From NCBI GenBank assembly GCA_031254955.1, contig JAIRTK010000246.1, positions 1 to 12,680 on the forward strand: a stretch of 12,680 nt of DNA, written 5' to 3'. Shown one piece after another: positions 1 through 8,115 of the stretch (positions are counted from its first letter, which is position 1; each line of letters begins with the position of its first letter). The position numbers and the translations under genes are program-made. The notes under the pieces were generated by a model, which did no database searches, had not been told where the DNA came from, and saw only the letters and a program-made list of their open reading frames with translations. This stretch comes from Opitutaceae bacterium. Its GTDB lineage: Bacteria > Verrucomicrobiota > Verrucomicrobiia > Opitutales > Opitutaceae.

Positions 1-118
1 CCGTGCGCCAGCAACGGGCGTGCTCCAGCAAAGGCCGTGCTCCAGCAACGGGCTTCGCAAGCGAAGCCCCTACATGGCTCTGCTTCTATAGGGTTCTGTT
101 CACTGGGAAAGGGGATAA
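1..118 (-). repeat. Family 1 MITE-like element, truncated by the window edge
   Basis: This segment matches the reverse complement of 8762-8874 at roughly 93% by eye, so the two are copies of one interspersed element in opposite orientation. It holds three 17-bp tandem units (3-19, 20-36, 37-53) of the type GTGCTCCAGCAACGGGC. Next is a hairpin with 9-bp arms GGGCTTCGC (50-58) and GCGAAGCCC (61-69). The terminus at 96-118 (CTGTTCACTGGGAAAGGGG...) is a variant of the family 1 end seen at 7831, 8940, 12505 and 12680. No coding capacity is evident. The other end lies outside the window. Confidence 0.75.
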
Positions 119-140
119 CCCAACGCAACCCGCCCAAGGC

Positions 141-243
141 GCGGCGGCCTCGCCGAGGCCGCCACGCCCACGCTCCGATTTACCCATGAAATTCCAAACC
201 ATCCATCCCGCCCGGCGGCGGCCTCGCCGAGGCCTCCCTGCCG
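141..243. repeat. Family 4 palindromic element (diverged copy)
   Basis: Two GC-rich palindromic arms (141-163 and 217-242, cores GGCCTCGCCGAGGCC and GCCTCGCCGAGGC) flank a spacer containing CGCTCCGATTTACCCATGAAATTCC-like sequence. The same arrangement, with a similar spacer and CCCGCCCGGCGG before the right arm, recurs at 12187-12290. One copy lies just upstream of the first autotransporter and the other just downstream of the second. The two arms are inverted repeats of each other, so the whole element could fold into one large cruciform or RNA hairpin. The rest of the gap, 244-313, holds the AT-rich leader of the next gene with no clear -35/-10 pair. Confidence 0.65.
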
Positions 244-313
244 TCGCTTCCGCGCCCGCGCTACGCCGGGCCGCGTAATCTCAATTATATAAAAATCCAG
301 AAAGGTTGATTCC

Positions 314-3300
314 ATGAAGAACACAAAACGCACCCTCGTCTCCCGCTTTTCCCGCCTGTGCGCGCCGGCGCTCGCCGCCCTCGCGCTCGCGCCGTGCGCC
401 CCGGCGCAGGAGCTGCCGCCGGTCAACGGCGTCTTTAACTTCGACGCGGACATGATGTATGCCCCCGCCGCCTTGCAAGCGCCGGGCGGAAACACCACCT
501 ATAACATCGCCGACGGCGTCACCGTCACCATCGCCAATGCCAACTCGACCGGCAACGGCGGCGTTTTCCAATTGACCAGCGCCCGTGTGTTCACGGTCGC
601 GCCGACCGGCTCGACCGGGCGGCTGGTGTTCCTGAACAACACCACCACCGGCGAGGGCGGCGTGATTTACAGCGGCAAATCCTGGCTGCTCACCAACGTC
701 TCCTTCATCGGCAACTCGACCACCCACAACAACGGCGGCGGCGCGCTCCGCACGCTCGGCGCCGCGTCCCCGACCGTGCTGGACAACGTGTATTTTGAAA
801 AAAACCACGCGCCCACCGCCGGGGCGATCAAGGCCTACAGCGGCATCTCCGTCACCACGGGAACCTTCGCCGGCAATTACGCCGACAGCACGAGCGCGAC
901 GCGCCCGCGCGGGTTTGGCGGGGCGATTCTCTTCCAAATCAGCGGCAACAAACCGCTGAGCGTGCTCCGGGAAAACGTCTTTGCGGACAACTGGTCGGCG
1001 TGGGGCGGCGGCGCCGTCGGGACGTGGGGCAATCACTCGGTCGAGTTCTGGGACACGCCTGCATTCAGCGGCAATTTCACCGGCCTGGGCGGCGGCGCGC
1101 TCCATGACACCGCCAACACCGGCGTCGCCGACGTGGACGGCATCTCGCTCCGGTTCACCGGCACGACCGGCGCCAGCGATTTTGTCTATTCGGGCAACGT
1201 CGCCAAGGGCGCGGTGCTCACGGCGGCGGAAGTCGCCGCGGCGCGCTCCGGCTCCATCGCCTTCACGCCCGCGGCCAAGGGCGGCGGCTTTTATTACTCG
1301 GGCACGCTCAACACCCGCCTCCGCTTCGACCTCGCCGCCGGCGTCACCGTCTCCATCGGCCAGGCCGGCAATCCCTCCTCGTGGGACTCCATCGCGTCGT
1401 CCGACGCCGGCGGCGACACCGGAAAAATTGACCTGACCGGCGCGGGCCGGCTCGTGCTGCACGCCGACAACTCCTACTGGCAGGGCGCGGTCAACCTCAA
1501 CGCCGGCGCCCTGTTCCTCGGCAACCCAAACGCCCGGCTCGGCGGCGCCGTCACCGTCGCCTCCGGCGCGACCCTCGGCGGCTCCGGCACGCTCGTCACC
1601 CGCAGGCAGGACGGCACGGTGGCCGCCGGGCGCACCAGCGTGACGCTCGACGCCGGCGCGACCCTCGCCGTCGGCACCGACACCGCCACGGACGCGGAGA
1701 CGCTCGCCGTGCTCGGCAACGTCACCGCCGGCGCCGGCGTCACCTTCAACCACGACCTCTTCGCCGGCGGCACGGCCAGCAGGCTCAACGTCGCCGGCGA
1801 CCTCGCCCTCGCCGGCCCCGCCACCATCAACATCGGCCTGCTGGCCACGGGCACGTTCACGCTCATGGAGTGGTCGGGCGCGGGCCTCTCCAGCCTCGCC
1901 GGCCTCTCCCTCACCATCGCCGGCGCCGCCGACAGCCCCCGCAGCGACGCCACGCTCTCCCTCGACGGCGGCTCCCTCGTCATCACCAACACCGCCGTCA
2001 ACAACCTCGTCCTGCGCTGGACCGGCGCCGAGGGCGGCGCGACGGGCGGCGAATGGACGCGCCGCCCCACGGGCGCGCAACGCAACTGGGCCGCCGCCGG
2101 CGCGCTGGCCGAGGACCGCTTTTTCAACGCCGACAGCGTCGTCTTCGACGGCGAGGCCGACGCCGACCACCCCGCCAGCCGCGACATCACCATCGAGGCC
2201 GGCGGCGTGGTCGTCTCGGGCATGGAGGTGTCGGGGACGGCGCGTTATGTGTTTCGCGGCGAAGGCGGCATCGAGGCCGATGCCGGCGCGGCGGGCGGCG
2301 CGGCCTTCGCGCCCACGGGCCGGTTGAAAAAAAGCGGCGCGGGCGAGCTGGTGTTTGCCAACACGGGGACCAACACCTTCGCGGGCGGCATCGAAATCGC
2401 GGGCGGCGCGCTGGTCTTTGACCGCGCGGCGCAGCTTGGGGCGGGCGCGGACGGCATCGTGTTTTCCGACTCGGGCACGTTGCGCGCCCTGGCCGCCGTC
2501 GGCGGCACGCTGGCGGAAACCATCGCCATCGCCGCCGGGAAAACCGCCGGGCTGCTGGTGGACGAAGGCGCCGCCCTCGTCCACGGCGGCACGCTCGTCG
2601 CGGGCGGCGCGGGCGCGACCCTGCGCAAGACCGGCGCGGGCGCCGTGCTCCTCATCGGCGCCAACGCGGGCTTCTCCGGCTCGGTCGCGGTGGACGAGGG
2701 CGCGCTCACGCTCGCGGAAACCGCCGCGCTCGGCGGCGCCGTCACCGTGGCCTCCGGCGCGACCCTCGGCGGCTCCGGCACGGCGGGCGCGGGCGGCTCG
2801 GTCAAGGTCGCCGCCGGCGGCATCCTCGACGCCGGCCTCGACGGCGCGCAGGCCGGCACGCTCACCGTGCGCAACCTCGCCCTGGCCGGGGACGCGGTGC
2901 TGCGCCTGGGCTTGTTCACCGCCGCCGACACCGGCGGCTACCTGAAAAGCGACCGCATCCTGGGCGAGGGCACGGCCTCCATCAGCGGCGTCAACAACAT
3001 CAATCTCGCCTCCTTCGCCTCGGGCACGTTCAACCTCGGCAACCTCACCGGCCTCGCCGCGCCCGGCGCCGTGCGCGTGACCCTCAGCGGCATGACGCTG
3101 CTCCCCGACGGGCGGCTCTCGGCGGAACTCGCCGACGCGGGCGGCGTGCTGCGACTGGTCACGACCGCCGACCAGTCCCGCGTGATGACTTGGACGGGCA
3201 GCAGCGGCTCCACTTGGAGCCTCGCGGCGGCAAGCTGGACGGACGGCGGCGCGGTGAACCAGTTCAGCTACGGCGACCGCGTCGTCTTCGACGGCGTCGC

Positions 3301-5929
3301 GGACGCCGCGCAGCCGGGCAGCCGGGACATTTTTGTTGACGCGGAAGAGGTGCGCGTCGCCGACATGACGGTCGGCGGCGGCGAGGATTACACCTTCACC
3401 GGCGGCGGCATCCACGCCGGCGCCGGCAACGTGCAGCCGGACGCGGGCGGCGTCGCCCACATCACCGACGCCACGGGCAAACTGGTGAAAACCGGCGCCG
3501 GCACGCTCACGCTGGCAAACGCGGCCAACACCTTCACCGGCGGCGTCGAAATCGACGGCGGCGTGCTCGCCTTCAGCCGGGGCGACCAGCTCGCCACGCC
3601 GGGCGGCGCGGGCATCGCGTTCCACGGCGGCGGCACGCTCCGGGCGGCGGCGGACTTGGCGCTCGACGCCGCCGTCTCCGTCGCGCCGGGCGTCACCGCC
3701 GTCATCGACAGCGCCGGCCACGCGCTGGCGCTGGGCGGCGCGCTCACCGGCGCGGCGGACTCCGCGCTGGCCAAGACCGGCGACGGCGCGCTCGCGCTCG
3801 GCGCGGACCTCGGCGGCTTTTCCGGCACGCTCGCGGTGCGCGCCGGCGTGGTGCGCGCCGGAGCCGCCGGCCTCCTCACCGCCGCCAGCGACGCCGGCGC
3901 CGTCATCAGCATCGACGCCGGCGCGACCCTCGACCTCGACGGCCACGACCAGACGCTCGCGCGGCTGCAAGGCGCGGGCACGGTCGGGCTTGGCCCGGCC
4001 CGGCTCACGATGGACATCGGCGCCGACACCGGTTTTGCCGGCGGTTTCGCCGGCGCGGGCACGGTCGTCAAGCAGGGCGCGGGCAAGTGGACGCTCTCCG
4101 GCCCAAGCTCGCACACGGGCGGCGTCATCTTGGAGGAAGGCCGGCTCGGGCTGGCCCACAACGAGGCGCTTGGCGCCGGCGCGCTGACGGTCACGGCCCC
4201 CGCCGCCGCGCTGGACATCGAGGCGGACGGGCTGGCCGTGGCCAACGACATCGCGGCGGGGTCAAACACGCTCACCCTCGCGACCCGCGGGCGCGGCGCG
4301 GAGTTTTCCGGGAAAATCAGCGGCGGGCGCCTCGTCATCGAAGGCACGGGCACGCTGGCGCTCTCGGGCAACAACACGGTCGCGTTGGAAATCAACAACG
4401 CCCGCACGATCGCCAAAAGGGCCGAGTCCATCGCCGACGCCGCGGACATCCGCGACGGCTCGGTGCTGGAGTTTCAGGATGTCGGCTCGGGGCAGGTGCG
4501 CGGAAGCCTTCGGGGAGGGCGCGTGCTGTTCACCTCCAGCACGCTGTCCCTCAACGGCGCGAACACCCTGCGGGCCTTCACCGTCGGCGCGGATTCCAGG
4601 ATCACCGCCGCCGCAGTGGACGCGCTCGGCGGGGCGGCGGCGGCGGTCAGGGTCGCGGAGGGCGGCTGGTTGAAAATTGTTTATCCGGGCACGCCGGCGG
4701 GCGGCATGGACGTGGACGGCGGCGCGCTGGTGTTTGCCCCGGTCTCCGGCACGGGCATGAGTTCGGTGGCGCTTTCCGGCGCGTTGAATTTCACGAACGG
4801 CGGCGAAATCCGCCTCGACGGCATCATGCCCACCGGCATCTACACCGCCGCCGTCGCCTACGGCGGCATCCCGCGCCCGCCCGCCTACGACCCGCACCAA
4901 GGCGGCATGTTCATGGTGGCGGACATCGTCAACGGCGACACGCTGCGCGTCACCGCCTACAACAAGGCGCTGGAGCCGGGCAAGGACATCGTCGTCGGCT
5001 TCGATGCCCTGCTCGCGGCCACGCGCGCCGTTTATAGCCACGTCAGCGAGGAGTTCATCGCGCCCTTTTCGGACAAGGCGGCGGGGCCGGACGGACGGGC
5101 GCTCTGGTTCCGCGCCATCGGCTCGTTCGCCGAGTATGGCGACGATGCCGGGCACCTCGGCCACACCGCGGCCTCTTACGGCGGCATCGTCGGTTACGAT
5201 TGGATTTCCAGCCGGGACCTCATGGCCGGCGTTTACGCGGGCTACACCGCCGCCCGTCTGGAAACCACCAACAACGCGACCACCGACATGGGCCTGCCGC
5301 ACTTGGGATTTTATGGCGCGCTCCGGCGGGGAAAGCTTTACGCCGCCGCCGATGTCAACCTCGGCTCCGGCTCCGCCGACACCGTGCGCCGCGAGGACCA
5401 CGGCAACACCGTCACCGGCTCCTATAACCTGGACCACGCCGGCGCCAAGCTTGAGGTCGGCTGCACGGTGCCCTTGTTCGCGCGCGGCAGCCTGCGCCCC
5501 TCGCTCGGGCTGCACTACATGAGCCTCGACTTCCGCCACTACGCCGAGACCGGCCAGGGCGCCGTGCGGCTGGACAACCTGGGCGCCCGCACCGTGCAAG
5601 CCGTGTTCGGCTGCGACGCCGCCAAGGAAATCACGACAGCCTGGGGCCTGCCCGGCATGGTGGACTTGAGCGCGGGCTGGCGCCAGCGCATCCACGCCAA
5701 AATCACCGACGCTTGGGCGACCTTGGTTGCCTATCCGGACGCGCGCCTGCAAATCCGGGGCGACGACTACGATTCCAGCGGAGTGACCGCGGGCGTGGGG
5801 CTGCGCCTGGCCCTCTCGCGCCGGATGCTGTTCGCGCTTGCGTATGACTTCGATTACATTCCGGCGGGCAACCATGACAACGACACCATCCGGCACACTT
5901 TTAATTCCCTCATCCGCCTGAGCTGGTGA
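314..5929 (+). CDS. Giant autotransporter (type Va) with Pmp-like and PATR repeats
   Basis: An 1871-aa self-secreted surface protein. The start is supported by AGAAAGG at 299-305, 8 nt upstream, and by an in-frame TAA at 290-292. Residues 1-31 form a signal peptide (KNTKR basic start, Ala/Leu core, APA cleavage site). Residues 80-330 carry alternating GG[A/V][I/L/V] (115, 142, 202, 232, 260) and FxxN (131, 161, 185, 223, 251) motifs, the pattern of chlamydial Pmp repeats, implying a right-handed beta-helix. About six autotransporter-associated strand repeats follow (near 373, 671, 770, 1057, 1152, 1251; core LxKTGAGxLxL). Two WTG...VVFDG...SRDI modules (569 and 960) reveal an internal duplication of about 390 residues. 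The beta-barrel runs from about 1596 to the terminal aromatic in LSW. No catalytic motif is visible, so the passenger is probably structural or adhesive. Ligand unknown. Confidence 0.93.
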   Translation: MKNTKRTLVSRFSRLCAPALAALALAPCAPAQELPPVNGVFNFDADMMYAPAALQAPGGNTTYNIADGVTVTIANANSTGNGGVFQLTSARVFTVAPTGSTGRLVFLNNTTTGEGGVIYSGKSWLLTNVSFIGNSTTHNNGGGALRTLGAASPTVLDNVYFEKNHAPTAGAIKAYSGISVTTGTFAGNYADSTSATRPRGFGGAILFQISGNKPLSVLRENVFADNWSAWGGGAVGTWGNHSVEFWDTPAFSGNFTGLGGGALHDTANTGVADVDGISLRFTGTTGASDFVYSGNVAKGAVLTAAEVAAARSGSIAFTPAAKGGGFYYSGTLNTRLRFDLAAGVTVSIGQAGNPSSWDSIASSDAGGDTGKIDLTGAGRLVLHADNSYWQGAVNLNAGALFLGNPNARLGGAVTVASGATLGGSGTLVTRRQDGTVAAGRTSVTLDAGATLAVGTDTATDAETLAVLGNVTAGAGVTFNHDLFAGGTASRLNVAGDLALAGPATINIGLLATGTFTLMEWSGAGLSSLAGLSLTIAGAADSPRSDATLSLDGGSLVITNTAVNNLVLRWTGAEGGATGGEWTRRPTGAQRNWAAAGALAEDRFFNADSVVFDGEADADHPASRDITIEAGGVVVSGMEVSGTARYVFRGEGGIEADAGAAGGAAFAPTGRLKKSGAGELVFANTGTNTFAGGIEIAGGALVFDRAAQLGAGADGIVFSDSGTLRALAAVGGTLAETIAIAAGKTAGLLVDEGAALVHGGTLVAGGAGATLRKTGAGAVLLIGANAGFSGSVAVDEGALTLAETAALGGAVTVASGATLGGSGTAGAGGSVKVAAGGILDAGLDGAQAGTLTVRNLALAGDAVLRLGLFTAADTGGYLKSDRILGEGTASISGVNNINLASFASGTFNLGNLTGLAAPGAVRVTLSGMTLLPDGRLSAELADAGGVLRLVTTADQSRVMTWTGSSGSTWSLAAASWTDGGAVNQFSYGDRVVFDGVADAAQPGSRDIFVDAEEVRVADMTVGGGEDYTFTGGGIHAGAGNVQPDAGGVAHITDATGKLVKTGAGTLTLANAANTFTGGVEIDGGVLAFSRGDQLATPGGAGIAFHGGGTLRAAADLALDAAVSVAPGVTAVIDSAGHALALGGALTGAADSALAKTGDGALALGADLGGFSGTLAVRAGVVRAGAAGLLTAASDAGAVISIDAGATLDLDGHDQTLARLQGAGTVGLGPARLTMDIGADTGFAGGFAGAGTVVKQGAGKWTLSGPSSHTGGVILEEGRLGLAHNEALGAGALTVTAPAAALDIEADGLAVANDIAAGSNTLTLATRGRGAEFSGKISGGRLVIEGTGTLALSGNNTVALEINNARTIAKRAESIADAADIRDGSVLEFQDVGSGQVRGSLRGGRVLFTSSTLSLNGANTLRAFTVGADSRITAAAVDALGGAAAAVRVAEGGWLKIVYPGTPAGGMDVDGGALVFAPVSGTGMSSVALSGALNFTNGGEIRLDGIMPTGIYTAAVAYGGIPRPPAYDPHQGGMFMVADIVNGDTLRVTAYNKALEPGKDIVVGFDALLAATRAVYSHVSEEFIAPFSDKAAGPDGRALWFRAIGSFAEYGDDAGHLGHTAASYGGIVGYDWISSRDLMAGVYAGYTAARLETTNNATTDMGLPHLGFYGALRRGKLYAAADVNLGSGSADTVRREDHGNTVTGSYNLDHAGAKLEVGCTVPLFARGSLRPSLGLHYMSLDFRHYAETGQGAVRLDNLGARTVQAVFGCDAAKEITTAWGLPGMVDLSAGWRQRIHAKITDAWATLVAYPDARLQIRGDDYDSSGVTAGVGLRLALSRRMLFALAYDFDYIPAGNHDNDTIRHTFNSLIRLSW
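1538..1591 (+). repeat. Direct repeat, copy 1, inside the giant autotransporter
   Basis: This 54-bp stretch differs from 2729-2782 at one base by my reading. It encodes LGGAVTVASGATLGGSGT at residues 409-426, which recurs unchanged at residues 806-823. The offset of 1191 bp is exactly 397 codons. Confidence 0.85.
2729..2782 (+). repeat. Direct repeat, copy 2, inside the giant autotransporter
   Basis: Second copy of the 54-bp repeat at 1538-1591, in the same reading frame, closing the third PATR repeat. It marks the equivalent point in the second ~390-residue passenger module. Recombination between the copies would keep the frame open. Confidence 0.85.
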
Positions 5930-5966
5930 GCGCCCCGGAACAATCAACCCAAAGCCGCGCGATTCG

Positions 5967-6271
5967 CCGCCGCCATTCGCCAGAGCCTTTCCGTAGCGCA
6001 GGTTTCCAAACCTGCTCGACGGCGCTCCGCGCCGCCCAATCCCCGCAAACTCGAAAGCCTGCGCCACTCCCCATTCCCAACGAAATGATGCCTTCAAGGC
6101 AGGACAGCCCCCCTCCGAGACCGCCGCCATTCGCCAAAGCCTTTCCGTAGCGCAGGTTTCCAAACCTGCTCGACGGCGCTCCGCGCCGCCCAAGCCCGAC
6201 AAACTCGAAAGCCTGCGCCACTCCCCATTCCCAACGAAATGATGCCTTCAAGGCAGGACAGCCCCCCTCCG
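5967..6271. repeat. 154-bp tandem duplication between autotransporter and pfp
   Basis: Two nearly identical units, 5967-6120 and 6121-6271, repeat with a period of 154 bp. Each contains an 8-bp-arm palindrome GCAGGTTT-CC-AAACCTGC (5998-6015; 6152-6169) and then a hairpin CGGCGC-TCC-GCGCCG (6020-6034 and its copy). Each also has CCATTCCCAACGAAATG, which resembles the family 1 terminus. The palindrome GTAGCGCAGGTTTCCAAACC also occurs at 7713-7732, and a variant at 8971-8992, so the unit is made of dispersed repeat parts. It starts 37 bp after the autotransporter stop codon, and its hairpins could act as a transcription end, but no T-tract follows either. No gene is evident. Confidence 0.85.
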
Positions 6272-6402
6272 CCCCCGGTTTGCCGCGCGCCCAAAACCCG
6301 CCCGCGCCGGAAATTTGAGTTTGCCACCCGTGGGGCACGGCGGATTGTCTCAACCCTCACGTTCATTTTTCAACCAGCACCCAAAACCATCACCACATCG
6401 CC
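6272..6402. other. Intergenic leader of pfp
   Basis: Non-repetitive sequence between the tandem duplication and the PFK start. A small hairpin CCGTG-GGG-CACGG lies near 6329-6341. TTGTCT near 6345 could be a weak -35, but no matching -10 box is visible. There is no clear Shine-Dalgarno sequence before the ATG at 6403, so initiation may rely on an unstructured leader; this is inference. Confidence 0.4.
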
Positions 6403-7662
6403 ATGGCCGAACTCGTAGGAAACGTCTTGGTGGGCCAGTCCGGAGGCCCCACCACCGTCATTAATGCCAGCATCGCCGGAGTCGTCTCCGAAGCGCTCAA
6501 CCACGAGTGCATCGAGGAAATTTACGGCTCGCTCAACGGCGTGCTCGGAATCCTCAACGAGGAATTCGTCGATCTCGCCTCCGAATCCCAGCAGACCATT
6601 CGCGGACTCCGCCACACACCCGGCGCCGCCCTCGGCACCTGCCGTTACAAACTCAAGAAAATCCAGGACTTCGAACGCGTCCTCGAAGTCTTCAAAGCCC
6701 ACAACATCCGTTACTTCTTCTATGCCGGCGGCAACGACTCGCAAGACACCGCCGACAAAATCTCCAAGCTCGCCCAAGAACAAGGCTATGACCTCCGCGT
6801 CATCGGCATCCCGAAAACCATCGACAACGACCTCCCCGTGACCGACCACTGCCCCGGCTACGGCTCCGTCATCAAATACATCTGCACCACCGTCCGCGAA
6901 GTCGCCTGCGACAACGAAGCCATGGGCCAGCGCGACCTCGTCCAAATCATCGAAGTCATGGGCCGCAACGCCGGCTGGATCGCCGCCGGCGCCGCGCTCG
7001 CCAAACGCCGCGACCACCCGCACGACCCGCCGCACCTCATCTACCTCCCCGAAGTCGCCTTCACCACCGAGAAATTCGTCGCCGACGTGCAGCACGTGCT
7101 CAAGCGCGAAAACTACTGCCTCATCGTCGTCGGCGAAGGCTTGGTTGACCCCGACGGCAACTACATCTCCGCCGACGACAAGACCGACGCCTTCGGCCAC
7201 GCCCAGCTCGGCGGCGCCGCCGACTACCTGCAAAGCCTCGTGGAGCAGCACCTCCCCGGCGTGAAAGCCCGCACCGTGAAACTCGGCATGGCCCAGCGCG
7301 CCGCCGCCCACGCCGGCTCGAAAGCCGACGCCGACGAAGCCTTCCTCGCCGGCCAAGCCGCCGTGAAAGCCGCCGTGCTCGAAGCCGAGACCGACAAAAT
7401 GGTCACGCTCGTCCGCGGCGACACCGACCACTACAGCTGCGAAACCGGCCTCGCCCCCCTCGCCGACATCGCCAACGGCGTCAAAAAACTCCCCCGCGAG
7501 TGGATCAACGAGGACGGCGTGAGCATGAGCCACCAATTCGTGCGCTACGCCCAGCCCCTCATCCAAGGCGAGACGGCGGTCCCGCACGAAACCGGCCTCC
7601 CCGTTTACGCCCGCCTCGACAAGATTCGCGTGGACAAACTCCTCACCCCCTACGAAGTCTGA
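6403..7662 (+). CDS. pfp: Pyrophosphate-dependent 6-phosphofructokinase
   Basis: A 419-aa cytoplasmic enzyme that interconverts fructose 6-phosphate and fructose 1,6-bisphosphate, using pyrophosphate as phosphoryl donor and working in both glycolysis and gluconeogenesis. The N-terminal loop is GQSGGPTTVINASI (11-24). The donor-site motif is GGNDS (109-113): Asp112 takes the place of the Gly of GGDGS that marks ATP-dependent enzymes. PKTIDND (137-143) has Lys138 in place of that family's Gly, and this Asp/Lys pair is the known signature of PPi use. Asp141 is the expected catalytic base; MGRNAG (186-191) and PE (216-217) bind the sugar phosphate. The length fits the ~400-residue long PPi-PFK clade. 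It appears to be transcribed alone, with repeat clusters on both sides. No strong ribosome-binding site precedes the ATG. Family assignment is firm; donor specificity is inferred from residues. Confidence 0.93.
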   Translation: MAELVGNVLVGQSGGPTTVINASIAGVVSEALNHECIEEIYGSLNGVLGILNEEFVDLASESQQTIRGLRHTPGAALGTCRYKLKKIQDFERVLEVFKAHNIRYFFYAGGNDSQDTADKISKLAQEQGYDLRVIGIPKTIDNDLPVTDHCPGYGSVIKYICTTVREVACDNEAMGQRDLVQIIEVMGRNAGWIAAGAALAKRRDHPHDPPHLIYLPEVAFTTEKFVADVQHVLKRENYCLIVVGEGLVDPDGNYISADDKTDAFGHAQLGGAADYLQSLVEQHLPGVKARTVKLGMAQRAAAHAGSKADADEAFLAGQAAVKAAVLEAETDKMVTLVRGDTDHYSCETGLAPLADIANGVKKLPREWINEDGVSMSHQFVRYAQPLIQGETAVPHETGLPVYARLDKIRVDKLLTPYEV

Positions 7663-7689
7663 GCCGCGCCCGCCGCTCCCAAACCATAA

Positions 7690-7831
7690 ACTGAGGTTAC
7701 GCGCAGCGCGTCGTAGCGCAGGTTTCCAAACCTGCTGACGGGCCGAAGGCCCGCCCTGAAGCAGCCTTGGTTTCGAGCGAAGCGACAGCCCACCAGTCTG
7801 CGCCACGACAGAAATTGCGCGTAACATCAGT
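7690..7831. repeat. Family 2 MITE-like element (copy 1)
   Basis: The ends are ACTGAGGTTACGCGC (7690-7704) and GCGCGTAACATCAGT (7817-7831), inverted repeats matching at 14 of 15 positions. The interior has the palindrome GCAGGTTT-CC-AAACCTGC (7718-7735), then CTGACGGGCCGAAGGCC and TTTCGAGCGAAGCGACAG. The same elements occur in the same order at 12333-12500. It lies 27 bp after the pfp stop and may serve as its transcription end. No ORF of its own. The right end abuts the family 1 element at 7831. Confidence 0.8.
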
Positions 7832-7975
7832 TATACCCTTTGCAAATAAAAATCCCCCTTCAGGTAGGGCGAGGCGTCCCGCCGAGCCGTGTGAACCGCT
7901 CGCGGCCCGGCGGAGCGCCTCGCCCTACCCCTTAACGGCCTCCATAGTGTGATTTTCATTAGGAAAAGGTATTAA
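7831..7975. repeat. Family 1 MITE-like element (copy 2)
   Basis: The ends TTATACCCTTTGCAAATAAA (from 7831) and the reverse complement of GATTTTCATTAGGAAAAGGT (from 7951) match at about 19 of 24 positions over the full terminus. Inside are perfect 13-bp inverted arms GTAGGGCGAGGCG (7864-7876) and CGCCTCGCCCTAC (7916-7928). This nested layout, AT-rich ends around GC-rich GTAGGG arms, is shared with 8757-8940. It is non-coding. The rest of the 7663-8115 gap holds AT-rich sequence and the TTCGCG array. Confidence 0.75.
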
Positions 7976-8022
7976 TTAGTTGAATATAAATCGACGGATA
8001 ATTCTGTTCACCTCCTGATAAC

Positions 8023-8066
8023 TTCGCGCCATTCGCGCCCATTCGCGTCCTTCGCGCCCTTCGCGG
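8023..8066. repeat. TTCGCG short tandem array
   Basis: TTCGCG occurs five times at 8023, 8032, 8042, 8051 and 8060, with spacings of 9, 10, 9 and 9 bp (units like TTCGCGCCCA and TTCGCGTCC). It lies 50 bp upstream of the gene at 8116. It could be a simple-sequence array or a cluster of protein-binding sites; nothing in the sequence decides between these. Confidence 0.6.
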
Positions 8067-8115
8067 TTAAAAACGACTTTTTCAAAATGCCCTGAAGATA
8101 TTCCAAAGGATAAAC

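Noticed and set aside
1..313. Small 91-codon frame from position 3
   Set aside because: It runs entirely through two dispersed palindromic elements, and its product is repeat-derived.
281..4159. Very long open frame on the minus strand opposite the giant autotransporter (1292 codons)
   Set aside because: It is antisense to a clear signal peptide-repeat-barrel protein in GC-rich DNA, where stop codons are rare. Its translation is Arg/Ala/Gly/Glu-rich low complexity with no recognisable domain.
4262..6202. Minus-strand frame of 646 codons across the barrel region and the tandem duplication
   Set aside because: Same GC-driven shadow. It crosses non-coding repeats and encodes no recognisable domain.
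6370..7827. Minus-strand frame of 485 codons opposite pfp
   Set aside because: Antisense to a firmly identified enzyme; the product is Val/Gly/Ala/Asp-rich with no known fold.
7831..7975. Insertion sequence
   Set aside because: It has inverted ends but no transposase and is only ~145 bp; MITE-like or REP-like is the most that can be said. No clear target-site duplication could be read.
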